NCBI RefSeq assembly: GCF_023074055.1
Contig: NZ_JADPKR010000013.1
Coordinates: 124,001-188,000, forward strand
Source of the DNA: Bradyrhizobium sp. 141
Lineage (GTDB): Bacteria > Pseudomonadota > Alphaproteobacteria > Rhizobiales > Xanthobacteraceae
Direction of reading: 5' to 3'
DNA: 64,000 nucleotides
The notes under the pieces are model-generated. The model searched no databases and had not been told where the DNA came from. It saw only the letters and a program-made list of their open reading frames with translations. The position numbers were made by a program, and so were the translations under genes. This document shows positions 27,083 to 34,861 of the stretch, in pieces; position 1 is the first letter of the stretch; every line of letters begins with the position of its first letter.

Positions 27083-27096
27083 TTGCGTTAGATCAA
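27083..27096. promoter_or_regulatory. FixK/FNR-type box (TTGCGTTAGATCAA) in a divergent promoter
   Basis: TTGC-N6-TCAA matches the FixK2-type consensus TTG(A/C)-N6-(T/G)CAA. Its centre is 65.5 bp from both divergent start codons (27024 leftward, 27155 rightward), the geometry expected if one site activates both operons. Confidence 0.6.
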
Positions 27097-27154
27097 AGCT
27101 CCTCAGGTTGCCCTCCCTAGCGTTTGGGCAAAACACCGCCAGGAGGACCGTGCC

Positions 27155-29665
27155 ATGATGACCGGGAGAGACGCCGTGAAGCGTTGCTTCGTCAGTCTGA
27201 TCGTGTTGCTGATCGGTACTGCTCTCGCACTGGCGCAACCTTTGACGCGTCGCTCGTCGCAGGTGCAGCACGATGGCCTGAAGAAGACCTATGAAATCGC
27301 CAATTTTCGCCTGGGCGGCAAGTACGATTTGTCCACGCCCGCCAAATGGGAGAACGGAGGGGAGGGCGGCGTCACGCTTGAATCTCTTGGCGGCGGCAAG
27401 CTCCGCACAGGCTACATCGCGATCGGCAACGCACGGCGCAATGCTGCGGGCGAGATCACCAACGCCATCGTGATCAACTCCTACTACTCCGGCGATTCCA
27501 CCGACATGTATGAACAGTGGGTCAAGGGCGCGGCGCTGTCGGGCGGCGTGCCGATCATTGGGCCGGGCCGGCCGATCGACACCGACCGCTACTACGTCAT
27601 CATGGTCGATCCGCTCGGCACCTGGGGCGCCAGCAAACCGTCCGATGGCCTCGGCATCAAATTTCCGCAGTACAGCTACTACGACATGGTGCAGGCCAAT
27701 TACCGGCTGCTCCGGGACGAGCTGAAGGTCGCCCGCGTCGCGCTGGTCACCGGCGTCTCCATGGGCGGGACGCAGACCTATGTCTGGGGCGTGATGCATC
27801 CGGAGTATATCGGCGCGCTCATGCCCATCGGCGGGACCACGCAGTCCGACGGCGAGGATCCCGTCGGCAACTGGACGTTCCAGATGATGACGGCCGCCAT
27901 CGAGTCCGATCCGGTCTGGCAGGCGACCAACGGCGACTACTACAAGCAGCCTAAGGAGAAGCACCCCATGCCGGGCGTTGCGTTCGGCTGGTCGATCCTG
28001 GGAATGACGGGTTACGATTTCGGCTTCCGCACGACCCAGAACTGGACCGCAGTCCAGCCTGAAATCTTCTACTGGACCCCGCCGAACGAGAAGGCGGCGC
28101 TGAATGTTATCAATCGCGCCAAGCTTTATGACGCTGTCGACCTCGTCTGGCGCAACCGGGTCGGCGAGACCCATAACATAAATCCCTATCTCGGCCGCAT
28201 CCAGGCACGGACGCTGGTGATGCACATCACCAACGACCTGTGGCTGAACTTCAAGCTGGCTCAGAAGGCCGTCGATCGCGTACCGGGCGCGGATCTCATC
28301 GCGCAGGAGAGCCCGGTCGCTCATTACGGCGTGTTCCCGATCATCAACCAGCGCAAGAACGATCCGAAGTTCGTCGCCTTCATGGACGACGTGGCGGCTC
28401 TCGATCGTGCGCAGAAATTCGTCGACAAGAACTATCGGGTGCCCGGTGTCGCGGAGGATATCGACCCGAAGAAGTCGTTCTGGAAGACCTATGTGACCTA
28501 TCCCTATCCGGTCAAATTCGGCAACGCCAAGGACAAGAGCGGCAATTCCTGGGAAATCGGATACATGGACGAGTATGCCGGGACCGACAAGGATCCGAAG
28601 GTGCTCGTCATCATCCACGGCAAGGGGGCGTTCGGCGGGCACTACGGCAACATCATGCAATACGCGCTGCGCAGCGGGCTGCGCGTGATCGTGCCGGACC
28701 TGCCGCACTATGGCATGTCCGGTCCCGGCAATCTCGACAAGAGCCCGGGCCGTACCATGCAGGATATGCGCGAGGTGATCTATGACCTCGTTGTCAACCA
28801 GCTCGGCGTCAAGAAGGCCACCTATCTCGGCCACTCGCTGGGTGGCCAGTTTGTGATGGGCTACGCCCTGACCTGGCCGGACGCGGTGCAGGGCCTTGCG
28901 CTCGAAGCGCCGTCGGGTCTCGAGGAATATCCGCGTGAGATCACCATTGCCAAAGGCAAGAAGGCGCCTCTGTTCGACGAGGCTTTCGGGCATGACTTCG
29001 ACAAGTGGAGGCAGACATGGGATCAGACCGGCATCCTGGCGGCTGAGAAAGCACGGGATGAGCAGGGCATCCGGGACTTCTTCTACTTCAAGAAGCGCGA
29101 TCCGGACACGGGCACGGTGTCGGCGGCGAAGAGCGGTTACTTCTTCAATGACAGCGAGTATGCCCGGCTGCACACCGAGCAGCGCGTCGGGCTGATCAAG
29201 GGCAGCCCCAAGGAGCTGGAGCAGTGGTGCAACATCTTCATCTACGACATCTACACGATCGGAGCGGAGCTGCAGCAGGATGACCCGAAGAACCTCTACG
29301 AGAGGCTGCCCCAGATCAAGGCGCCGATCTTCCTCTCATTCGGTGACAAGGAGCCGTTCATTCCGACCCCTGCGTTCAACGGTCTGACTGAGCTCGGGCG
29401 GGACGTCATCACGCCCTTCGTGACGAGGATGACGAATGCCGGCAACCGGCCGATGCTCAAGATCTATCCGGAAACCGGTCACTTCATCCACACCGACAAC
29501 CCGGTGGAGTTCTCCGCCGACGTGGTTGATTTCGTCACCAAGGGGACCGTCGACACCTCCTCGCCGCTGGGCACCGACCGCATGATCAAGGGCGCGGTGA
29601 TCTCGGCCCTGCCGGTCGCGCCGACGCCGCCCGGTGCGGCTCCGACGGCTGGCCTCAACAAATAA
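27155..29665 (+). CDS. exported tandem alpha/beta hydrolase (two catalytic domains)
   Basis: 836 residues. A signal peptide is likely (hydrophobic CFVSLIVLLIGTALALAQ, about 11-28). Domain 1 (about 45-400) resembles homoserine O-acetyltransferase-like hydrolases: YYSGDSTDMYEQWV, IMVDPLGTWGAS and the elbow TGVSMGGTQ (S202). Domain 2 (about 485-790) is a typical hydrolase: VLVIIHGKGAFGG, PDLPHYGMSGPG, elbow LGHSLGGQF (S561), FGDKEPFIP and ETGHFIH with the catalytic His. Fusion of two distinct hydrolase domains in one periplasmic protein is unusual. First gene of a unit with another hydrolase and a phasin; substrate unknown. Confidence 0.85.
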   Translation: MMTGRDAVKRCFVSLIVLLIGTALALAQPLTRRSSQVQHDGLKKTYEIANFRLGGKYDLSTPAKWENGGEGGVTLESLGGGKLRTGYIAIGNARRNAAGEITNAIVINSYYSGDSTDMYEQWVKGAALSGGVPIIGPGRPIDTDRYYVIMVDPLGTWGASKPSDGLGIKFPQYSYYDMVQANYRLLRDELKVARVALVTGVSMGGTQTYVWGVMHPEYIGALMPIGGTTQSDGEDPVGNWTFQMMTAAIESDPVWQATNGDYYKQPKEKHPMPGVAFGWSILGMTGYDFGFRTTQNWTAVQPEIFYWTPPNEKAALNVINRAKLYDAVDLVWRNRVGETHNINPYLGRIQARTLVMHITNDLWLNFKLAQKAVDRVPGADLIAQESPVAHYGVFPIINQRKNDPKFVAFMDDVAALDRAQKFVDKNYRVPGVAEDIDPKKSFWKTYVTYPYPVKFGNAKDKSGNSWEIGYMDEYAGTDKDPKVLVIIHGKGAFGGHYGNIMQYALRSGLRVIVPDLPHYGMSGPGNLDKSPGRTMQDMREVIYDLVVNQLGVKKATYLGHSLGGQFVMGYALTWPDAVQGLALEAPSGLEEYPREITIAKGKKAPLFDEAFGHDFDKWRQTWDQTGILAAEKARDEQGIRDFFYFKKRDPDTGTVSAAKSGYFFNDSEYARLHTEQRVGLIKGSPKELEQWCNIFIYDIYTIGAELQQDDPKNLYERLPQIKAPIFLSFGDKEPFIPTPAFNGLTELGRDVITPFVTRMTNAGNRPMLKIYPETGHFIHTDNPVEFSADVVDFVTKGTVDTSSPLGTDRMIKGAVISALPVAPTPPGAAPTAGLNK

Positions 29666-29674
29666 GGCCGGTCC

Positions 29675-30538
29675 ATGCCGAAGGTGCAGGCGGGCGAAAT
29701 CGAGTTGGGTGGGCGGGAGTGGGGACGAGGCGACGTTACCGTCGTCTTCATCCACGGCAATCTCGCCAGCAAGGACTGGATCGAGCTCGCCGCGCCGATG
29801 TTTCCGAACGGGCTGCGGGTGGTCGCGATCGACTGGCGCGGCTGCGGCGAAAGCGACCGGCCAAAGCCCGCCGCAGATTATGCCAACTATTCGATGCAGC
29901 AGCATGCGCAAGACATGCTGTCGGCGCTTGATACACTCGACATCGGATACTGCCACCTTGCCACCCATTCGACCGGTGGCATCATCGCAGCCCGCATGCT
30001 GCTGATGCAGCCTCGGCGCTTTGGTCGTGTTTTCGCGCTCGATCCGGTCACGCCGCTGGGGATGTCCTTCAACGCCGACCGGATCGGCCTCTTCCGGGCA
30101 ATGATGGCGAGCAAGGAGCTGACGCGGACCGTGATGGCGACCGCCGCAGCCTCGCTGTTCGTGCCGGATAGCATGACCCCGAACGCGATCCCCCGCTTTC
30201 GCGAAGGGCTCGGCGAAATCCAGGCCCTGTTCGACCGGATCATCGAGCAGACCTTTAGCGTCTCCGAGGGAATCTGGATCGGAACGCCGGTCAACCTCAC
30301 CCGCGAGAGGGAGAGCCGCGAACTCGAGCGGCGCATGCCCGATATCGGGCATTCGCATTTGGTGCTGTGGGGCGAGTGGGATGGCTGGATTCTGCCTGCG
30401 GATCTTCACGCCATGGCGGAGGCGATGCCGGACTGCCGGCTCGTGATCGTGCCCGGTGTCGGGCATTCGATGAACCTCGAGCGGCCGGCGCTCTACGCCG
30501 GCTACTTCGGCGCCTGGTTCGGGGGGCTTGCGGCATAA
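29675..30538 (+). CDS. alpha/beta hydrolase
   Basis: 287 residues. VVFIHGNLASKDWIEL, DWRGCGESDRP, elbow LATHSTGGII (S99), acid region LWGEWDGWILP and catalytic His in PGVGHSMNLERP. No signal peptide, so cytoplasmic, unlike its upstream neighbour 9 bp away. It precedes the phasin gene by 17 bp; a polyester depolymerase or thioesterase role is possible from context only. Confidence 0.82.
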   Translation: MPKVQAGEIELGGREWGRGDVTVVFIHGNLASKDWIELAAPMFPNGLRVVAIDWRGCGESDRPKPAADYANYSMQQHAQDMLSALDTLDIGYCHLATHSTGGIIAARMLLMQPRRFGRVFALDPVTPLGMSFNADRIGLFRAMMASKELTRTVMATAAASLFVPDSMTPNAIPRFREGLGEIQALFDRIIEQTFSVSEGIWIGTPVNLTRERESRELERRMPDIGHSHLVLWGEWDGWILPADLHAMAEAMPDCRLVIVPGVGHSMNLERPALYAGYFGAWFGGLAA

Positions 30539-30555
30539 TCACAAGGAGTAACGTC

Positions 30556-30906
30556 ATGGCAGAGATCAATCCATCCGTCGAGAATATCCGAGGGATGCTC
30601 ACCGAAGCCCTTGGCCGGTTGCGAAAGGCCCATACGGAGTATTTTGAGCTACTGGAAAGGGGGCTCGGCTCCTCGCCGCTGCCGATGGCGGACCAGGCCA
30701 AGCAGCTTTGCAGTTTCATGCAGCGCAACGTCAACGCGACGTTCGACCTTGGCGATAAGCTCGTTCAAGCCAAGGACGCTCAGGACGCGCTCAAGCTTCA
30801 GTCCGAGTTCTTTCAGGGCCAGATGCAGGCCTTGACCGACCAGGCGAGGAGCGCCGGTGAGTCGGCCATGAAGGCGGCAACCGGCATGTTCGGACAGAAG
30901 AACTGA
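30556..30906 (+). CDS. phasin-family polyhydroxyalkanoate granule protein
   Basis: 116 residues, amphipathic helical, with the phasin pattern AHTEYFELLERGL, FMQRNVNATFDLGDKLVQAKD and LQSEFFQGQMQALTDQARSA, followed by a short MKAATGMFG tail. ATG preceded by AAGGAG. Phasins coat PHB granules. Third gene in the unit behind the FixK-type box, consistent with storage polymer made when oxygen is limiting. Confidence 0.88.
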   Translation: MAEINPSVENIRGMLTEALGRLRKAHTEYFELLERGLGSSPLPMADQAKQLCSFMQRNVNATFDLGDKLVQAKDAQDALKLQSEFFQGQMQALTDQARSAGESAMKAATGMFGQKN

Positions 30907-30971
30907 GACTGCCGTGAGGCAGGGACACGGCTATTGGCTCGCAGGCACTCGCGATTGATATGAGGTCACAA

Positions 30972-31148
30972 ATGGCGGATACGACAAAGCTCTCGGTAGA
31001 GAAGGCGCTTGAGAAATTGCGAAGCAGTGATCAGACAAAATCAAAAGATCAGCGGCGCGATGAAAGGGCCGAGAAACTAAACGAGGAAATCAAGCGCATG
31101 AGAGCGCAGCGATCGCGTCTCGATCATAAATCACCGACGCGTGGCTAG
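30972..31148 (+). CDS. small charged hypothetical protein
   Basis: 58 residues from ATG 30972, preferred over ATG 30960 because GAGG lies at the right distance. Very rich in Lys, Arg and Glu, predicted fully helical (for example RDERAEKLNEEIKRMRAQRS), no known domain. Follows the phasin gene after 65 bp; could be nucleic-acid or granule associated, undetermined. Confidence 0.5.
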   Translation: MADTTKLSVEKALEKLRSSDQTKSKDQRRDERAEKLNEEIKRMRAQRSRLDHKSPTRG

Positions 31149-31186
31149 AATTGCCGCCGTCCGAGCGGCGCATCGATTCGCTCCTT

Positions 31187-31200
31187 TTGACTGTGCTCAA
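31187..31200. promoter_or_regulatory. FixK/FNR-type box (TTGACTGTGCTCAA)
   Basis: TTGA-N6-TCAA upstream of the ion-channel gene. Its centre is 142 bp from that start codon, further than the other boxes (60-79 bp), leaving room for a leader with a tiny ORF at 31260. Confidence 0.5.
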
Positions 31201-31259
31201 TGGAGACCAACGCCGTGTCCGGCCAAATTCGAACGCAGCTTTGGGAAGGAGAGCGCGAC

Positions 31260-31319
31260 ATGCGAAGCGTAAGTAGGGTGTTCCTGGTCCTGTCGCGGAA
31301 CCGACCAAAATGCGACTGA
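31260..31319 (+). CDS. possible 19-residue leader peptide
   Basis: ATG 31260 has an excellent Shine-Dalgarno (GGAAGGAG, 31244-31251) and reads 19 codons to TGA 31317-31319, 16 bp before the channel gene. The peptide is basic with a short hydrophobic run (VFLVL). It could be a leader for translational control or chance; no homology can be judged. Confidence 0.25.
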   Translation: MRSVSRVFLVLSRNRPKCD

Positions 31320-31335
31320 GACCGGGGACGGTTCG

Positions 31336-31779
31336 ATGGTAGTTCAATTTTTGGTCGGCTCGATCGTCAGCGTGATCAACATCATGATCCACGCCCTGGT
31401 GACCGTTACGGCCATCGGCATCGCCCGAGCCGCCGGGCTTCGGTATCTTGCGCGGCCAAGGCTGCCACTGATGGTCGTGATGGTTGCGACAGCGGCGGCG
31501 CTGATGGTGGCGCACACAATCGAGGTTCTGGTCTGGGCATTGGCCTACGCCATGGTCGGCGCGGCCCCTGCCGGCAGCGACCTGCTCTATTTCGCCTTCG
31601 TCAACTACACCACGCTCGGCTATGGCGACGTCACACCCGTACAAAAATGGCGGCTGACGGGGCCGATGACCGCGATGAACGGGATCCTGATGTTCGGCTG
31701 GTCAACCGCGGTCCTGTTCGAAGTCTTGCGCAAGACGCTCGACGATCTCGGAATGACCAAGCTGCCGGGTGCTCGGTGA
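31336..31779 (+). CDS. two-pore-helix ion channel (K+-channel-like)
   Basis: 147 residues. Hydrophobic segments at about 5-30, 43-72 and 108-126, with the potassium selectivity-filter sequence TTLGYGDVTP (filter TLGYGD at 93-98) between the last two. This is the Ion_trans_2 (KcsA-like pore) family; no regulatory RCK domain is attached. It would conduct K+ across the inner membrane. Preceded by a FixK-type box and a small leader ORF. Confidence 0.82.
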   Translation: MVVQFLVGSIVSVINIMIHALVTVTAIGIARAAGLRYLARPRLPLMVVMVATAAALMVAHTIEVLVWALAYAMVGAAPAGSDLLYFAFVNYTTLGYGDVTPVQKWRLTGPMTAMNGILMFGWSTAVLFEVLRKTLDDLGMTKLPGAR

Positions 31780-31814
31780 TTTGACGTCGACGATGGAAAC
31801 CGGCGGAGGCGGAC

Positions 31815-31904
31815 TCATCCCAGCAAAAGAACAATGGCGATGAGCGCGAGTGGCAACGTCCCAAACACAACGACTGCGATCCGAAATGAAATCTCGTTTC
31901 CCAT
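31815..31904 (-). CDS. 29-residue single-membrane-segment peptide (candidate)
   Basis: A 30-codon frame reads MGNEISFR followed by an uninterrupted hydrophobic run of about 20 residues (IAVVVFGTLPLALIAIVLLL) and a terminal Gly. That is a textbook transmembrane span with a charged N-terminus. It converges with the channel gene and lies 105 bp downstream of the FixK-like gene on the same strand. No clear Shine-Dalgarno is seen. Possibly a regulatory micropeptide; low certainty. Confidence 0.4.
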   Translation of the reverse strand: MGNEISFRIAVVVFGTLPLALIAIVLLLG

Positions 31905-32009
31905 GGAACGATGTTAGCATTGGACAAGCCGGTGCCATGTGCAGTTTGTACCATTCCCCGAGAAGAGGCTGCGACTGGCCCAAGGCGCCGTGGTGCGACT
32001 TTCTGCCGC

Positions 32010-32693
32010 TCAATGCTGTAGATCGAGACTGGCGAGCTCCTGCCGGTCCAGCAGCACGATCTGGCGCTGGGTATTGCCGATGAAGCCGAGGACGCCGAGA
32101 TCATGCAGGTGCGATATCGCACGCGAGACGGTCTCCAGTGTCAGGCCGAGATAATCAGCGATGTCGCGCCGGGACATCGGCAGTGCCATGACTTCGGATG
32201 CGGTCAGGCGTTTGTCCATTTCGAGCAAGAAGGCTGCCACCCGCTCCAGCGACGTCTTGCGACCGAGCAGGAGCATATGGTCTTCTGCGTGCTGCAGATT
32301 GATTGTCGTCATGCTAAGCAGGTTACGCGCGACCATCGCGTCGCTTTCGGCGACCAGTTCCAGGCTTTGCCGCTTGATCAGCCGCACCGTGGTGTCCACG
32401 ATCGCCTCGGCGGTAAACCGATGCTCGCTGCCGTTCTCCAGGCCAAAAATGTCGCCGGCAAGATGGAATGCGCCGATCTGGCGGCGACCGTCTGACAGCA
32501 GCTTGTAGCTTCGTACGGCACCAGACTTGATCTGATATACATAGTCGGCAGGCTCCTTCTCCCCGTAGACCTCCGTTCCTTTTTTGTAGGTAAATTCGTT
32601 TAAACAGATGATCGGATTTGAATCACTCCTCATTCCGAAGTCGTGGAGCGAATTGGGGCGGGGCAGCGGGTCGGTGTTCGTGCGCACAAACAT
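32010..32693 (-). CDS. FixK-like Crp/Fnr family transcriptional regulator
   Basis: 227 residues from ATG 32693, preceded by GAGGAG. Cyclic-nucleotide-binding-like sensor domain (about 35-120, GAVRSYKLLSDGRRQIGAFHL as in FixK), dimer helix, and winged helix-turn-helix MSRRDIADYLGLTLETVSRA. The recognition helix has E187, S190 and R191 (ETVSR), the residues that FNR/FixK proteins use to read TTGA half-sites. It has a single cysteine (C30), so no FNR-type iron-sulfur cluster; oxygen input must come from elsewhere. It lies in the middle of the block of TTGA-N6-TCAA boxes and is the obvious local candidate to bind them. Confidence 0.9.
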   Translation of the reverse strand: MFVRTNTDPLPRPNSLHDFGMRSDSNPIICLNEFTYKKGTEVYGEKEPADYVYQIKSGAVRSYKLLSDGRRQIGAFHLAGDIFGLENGSEHRFTAEAIVDTTVRLIKRQSLELVAESDAMVARNLLSMTTINLQHAEDHMLLLGRKTSLERVAAFLLEMDKRLTASEVMALPMSRRDIADYLGLTLETVSRAISHLHDLGVLGFIGNTQRQIVLLDRQELASLDLQH

Positions 32694-33021
32694 AGGCCAA
32701 CTCCTCAACGTCGATCGCTGAATTGGTCTCAACCGAGTATTTCATCGCAAGGAATGCGCGCTGTCCCACTCCCGCTGGAGTTGATCTAAGACGAAGGAGG
32801 CCTTTCCAACCATTGTCTCTAGGGGCATTGTACCAAAGGACAGGGGGGGTAGAGGCGTGCGCGCGATGAGAATGCGCCGCGAGCATGGAAGTAAACGTTC
32901 CTTGCCTAATTAGCACATGTTTCGCTATGCCTGATATCGTTCATAGCGTTGACTGCATCGACGTCTGTTCCCGCTGGCTTGGCTCCAACGAAGCCAGGCC
33001 GGAGGTCATTGCGGCTAAGAG
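32694..33021. other. divergent intergenic region without a definite element
   Basis: 328 bp between the FixK-like and FixJ-like genes. It holds the leader of both genes, but I see no TTGA-N6-TCAA box and no convincing -35/-10 pair. The string GGTACAAT occurs here (minus strand, near 32830) and again ahead of the lone receiver gene (33708-33715), possibly as a -10 element TACAAT. Confidence 0.3.
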
Positions 33022-33660
33022 GTGAAATTGCCCGGCCTCATTCACGTCGTAGACGATGACGTTTCATTCCGAACGGCGATGGAACGCCGTCTCAAGCTTG
33101 CAGGCTATGACGTCGTCACCTACGCGTCGGCGCAGGACTTGCTCGATCTCCTGCCAAGCGAAGACAAGCCGGCATGCATCCTGCTCGACGTGCAGATACC
33201 GGGGCTGAGTGGGCCGGAGCTGCAAGCGCGCCTGCTCGAACTCGGTTCGACGCTGCCGATCGTCTTCCTCACCGGGCACGCTGATACGCAGACAACGGTG
33301 CGGGCCATCAAGGCCGGTGCGGAAGATTTCCTGACCAAGCCGGTGTCGTCAGAGGAATTGATCAACGCGGTCGAGCGGGCCATGTCACGCCATGAGGTCG
33401 TGCGCGCGCAGCACGGCAAGCTCGTTACGCTTCGTGCTCTGGTCGCGTCGCTGACACCGCGAGAACGTCAGGTGTTCGACCTCATGGTGCGTGGCAAGAT
33501 CAACAAGCAGATTGCCTACCAGCTCGGAACGACCGAGCGCACCGTAAAGGCTCACCGTCATCAGGTGATGGAGAAAATGCAGGTGCATTCGTTCGCGGAG
33601 CTCGTTTCCGTCGCAGAGCGACTTGGAATGCTCGATCCAAACGGCGCTGCTGGCAACTAG
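33022..33660 (+). CDS. FixJ-like two-component response regulator (REC-LuxR)
   Basis: 212 residues, GTG start (TTG two codons later is possible). Receiver domain with acidic pocket VVDDD, phospho-acceptor D56 in LLDVQIPGLSG and K106 in LTKPV; then a LuxR/FixJ output helix-turn-helix LTPRERQVFDLMVRGKINKQ. Length and layout match FixJ/TodR-type regulators. Transcribed divergently from the FixK-like gene, mirroring the FixJ-FixK relation in rhizobia, but no FixL-like kinase is adjacent. Confidence 0.9.
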   Translation: MKLPGLIHVVDDDVSFRTAMERRLKLAGYDVVTYASAQDLLDLLPSEDKPACILLDVQIPGLSGPELQARLLELGSTLPIVFLTGHADTQTTVRAIKAGAEDFLTKPVSSEELINAVERAMSRHEVVRAQHGKLVTLRALVASLTPRERQVFDLMVRGKINKQIAYQLGTTERTVKAHRHQVMEKMQVHSFAELVSVAERLGMLDPNGAAGN

Positions 33661-33828
33661 CCGGAAATGAAAGGTCGCGCCAGCTGCGACAGCTAGACCT
33701 GCACGTTGGTACAATAACATAGATTGTTGACAGGATGCCGCCGAAGGCGCGCAATGATGCTGGAGATCGTCGGCTGTCGAGGCAGATCATAGCTCGCGAA
33801 CAAGCCGTTGATCTGACGATCTCCCAGC

Positions 33829-34233
33829 ATGCGTTTCGTACCGCAGAGGCCGACAATCGTGCCGATCCGAAAACCCGTCTTCGTCCTGGATGATGACTCA
33901 TCGATGCGCATGAGCATCAAGCGACTGCTGCGAGAACACGGTTTTGGCGCGCTGTTGTTCGCCTCGGCGGAGGCGCTATTCGACCACGGTGATTTCAGAA
34001 ACGTCATCTGCATCATCATCGACATCAATTTGGGCGATCAATCCGGGATTGCGGTGCGGAAGCGGCTTACGAGCGAAGGCGTGATGGCCCCGGTAGTCTA
34101 CATTACCGGCAATGACAGCGCGGCGAACCGCGCGGCGGCGATCGACTCAGGGTGTATCGCTTATCTGACTAAGCCATTCGCGGCGCACTCACTTATCGCG
34201 CCAATTGAGCAGGCTTGCGGCGGGATCGTCTAG
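33829..34233 (+). CDS. single-domain response regulator receiver
   Basis: 134 residues (GTG 33859, ten codons in, is an equally good start). Receiver fold with DDD (21-23), phospho-acceptor D65 in IIIDINLGDQSG, T93 and K115 in YLTKPF; no output domain. Stand-alone receivers usually act in phosphorelays or by protein interaction. It is downstream of the FixJ-like gene (168-bp gap) and converges with the IalB-like gene. TACAAT at 33710-33715 with GCGACA 18 bp earlier may be its promoter. Confidence 0.82.
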   Translation: MRFVPQRPTIVPIRKPVFVLDDDSSMRMSIKRLLREHGFGALLFASAEALFDHGDFRNVICIIIDINLGDQSGIAVRKRLTSEGVMAPVVYITGNDSAANRAAAIDSGCIAYLTKPFAAHSLIAPIEQACGGIV

Positions 34234-34247
34234 CGCGGCCGAGACGC

Positions 34248-34832
34248 TCATTCATCGACATACTGCTCGAACGTCTGCGCTGGTGCTCCCTTGTGCACGA
34301 CGGAAAATTGCGCCAGCGGCAGTGACGTCGTCAGCGACAGAAGGTTGGAATCGACAACTTCCAGTACCAGCACTTTTCCTGATTCCAGCTCCTTGACGAT
34401 TTTGGGATCGGCGACATCGGCGGCAATGCAGGCATTGGCGACGCACCAGCTATAAGGTAGGCGGTAAGGGCTTCCTTGATCCACCGTCAGCTTGATGGGG
34501 TGCTGCAGATACATGCCGACCGGAACAAACAATTGCAATCTGGCAGCGGGTTCGCCCTCGCGCTCGATCAGGTCCATGCGCACGGCGGTTTGACCGGTTG
34601 GAAAGATGCCCGTGATCGAGGTCCGGCACAGCATCTTGGCGCCGCCTGCTTTGAAGCAGAGCTTGCGCCAATCCCCATAGGTGATGTCCTTTGCCTCGCG
34701 TTGGCCCCGGGTCGTCACCTCGGCGGGCTTCGCTGCCTGTGAATTTTGCCGTGTCGCGGCAACCGCGGAGGTCGCTACGCCGGCAGTGACGACTACCAGA
34801 AGGCCCGACAAGCAGTGACGTGCATGGGCCAT
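34248..34832 (-). CDS. invasion-associated locus B (IalB) family exported protein
   Basis: 194 residues from ATG 34832. A signal peptide is likely (CLSGLLVVVTAGVATSAVAA). The mature part has the IalB pattern: YGDWRKLCFKAG, ML-CRTSITG, RLQLFVPVGMYLQHPIKL, YSWCVANACIA and a C-terminal FxxxHKGAP segment, with two pairs of cysteines. IalB proteins are small periplasmic or surface proteins of unclear biochemistry in alphaproteobacteria. Last gene of the leftward unit AspT-like - hydrolase - IalB. Confidence 0.82.
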   Translation of the reverse strand: MAHARHCLSGLLVVVTAGVATSAVAATRQNSQAAKPAEVTTRGQREAKDITYGDWRKLCFKAGGAKMLCRTSITGIFPTGQTAVRMDLIEREGEPAARLQLFVPVGMYLQHPIKLTVDQGSPYRLPYSWCVANACIAADVADPKIVKELESGKVLVLEVVDSNLLSLTTSLPLAQFSVVHKGAPAQTFEQYVDE

Positions 34833-34861
34833 GGCCACACCTCCAGCATCTATCCTTGCGC

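Noticed and set aside
26984..29173. 729-codon open frame on the minus strand opposite the double hydrolase
   Set aside because: Antisense shadow of a GC-rich gene: composition rich in Arg, His and Val, no domain, and the plus-strand frame has intact catalytic motifs.
32785..32800. TTGATCTAAGACGA ahead of the FixK-like gene as an autoregulatory box
   Set aside because: The second half-site (ACGA) matches only partly; too weak to list with the nine other boxes.
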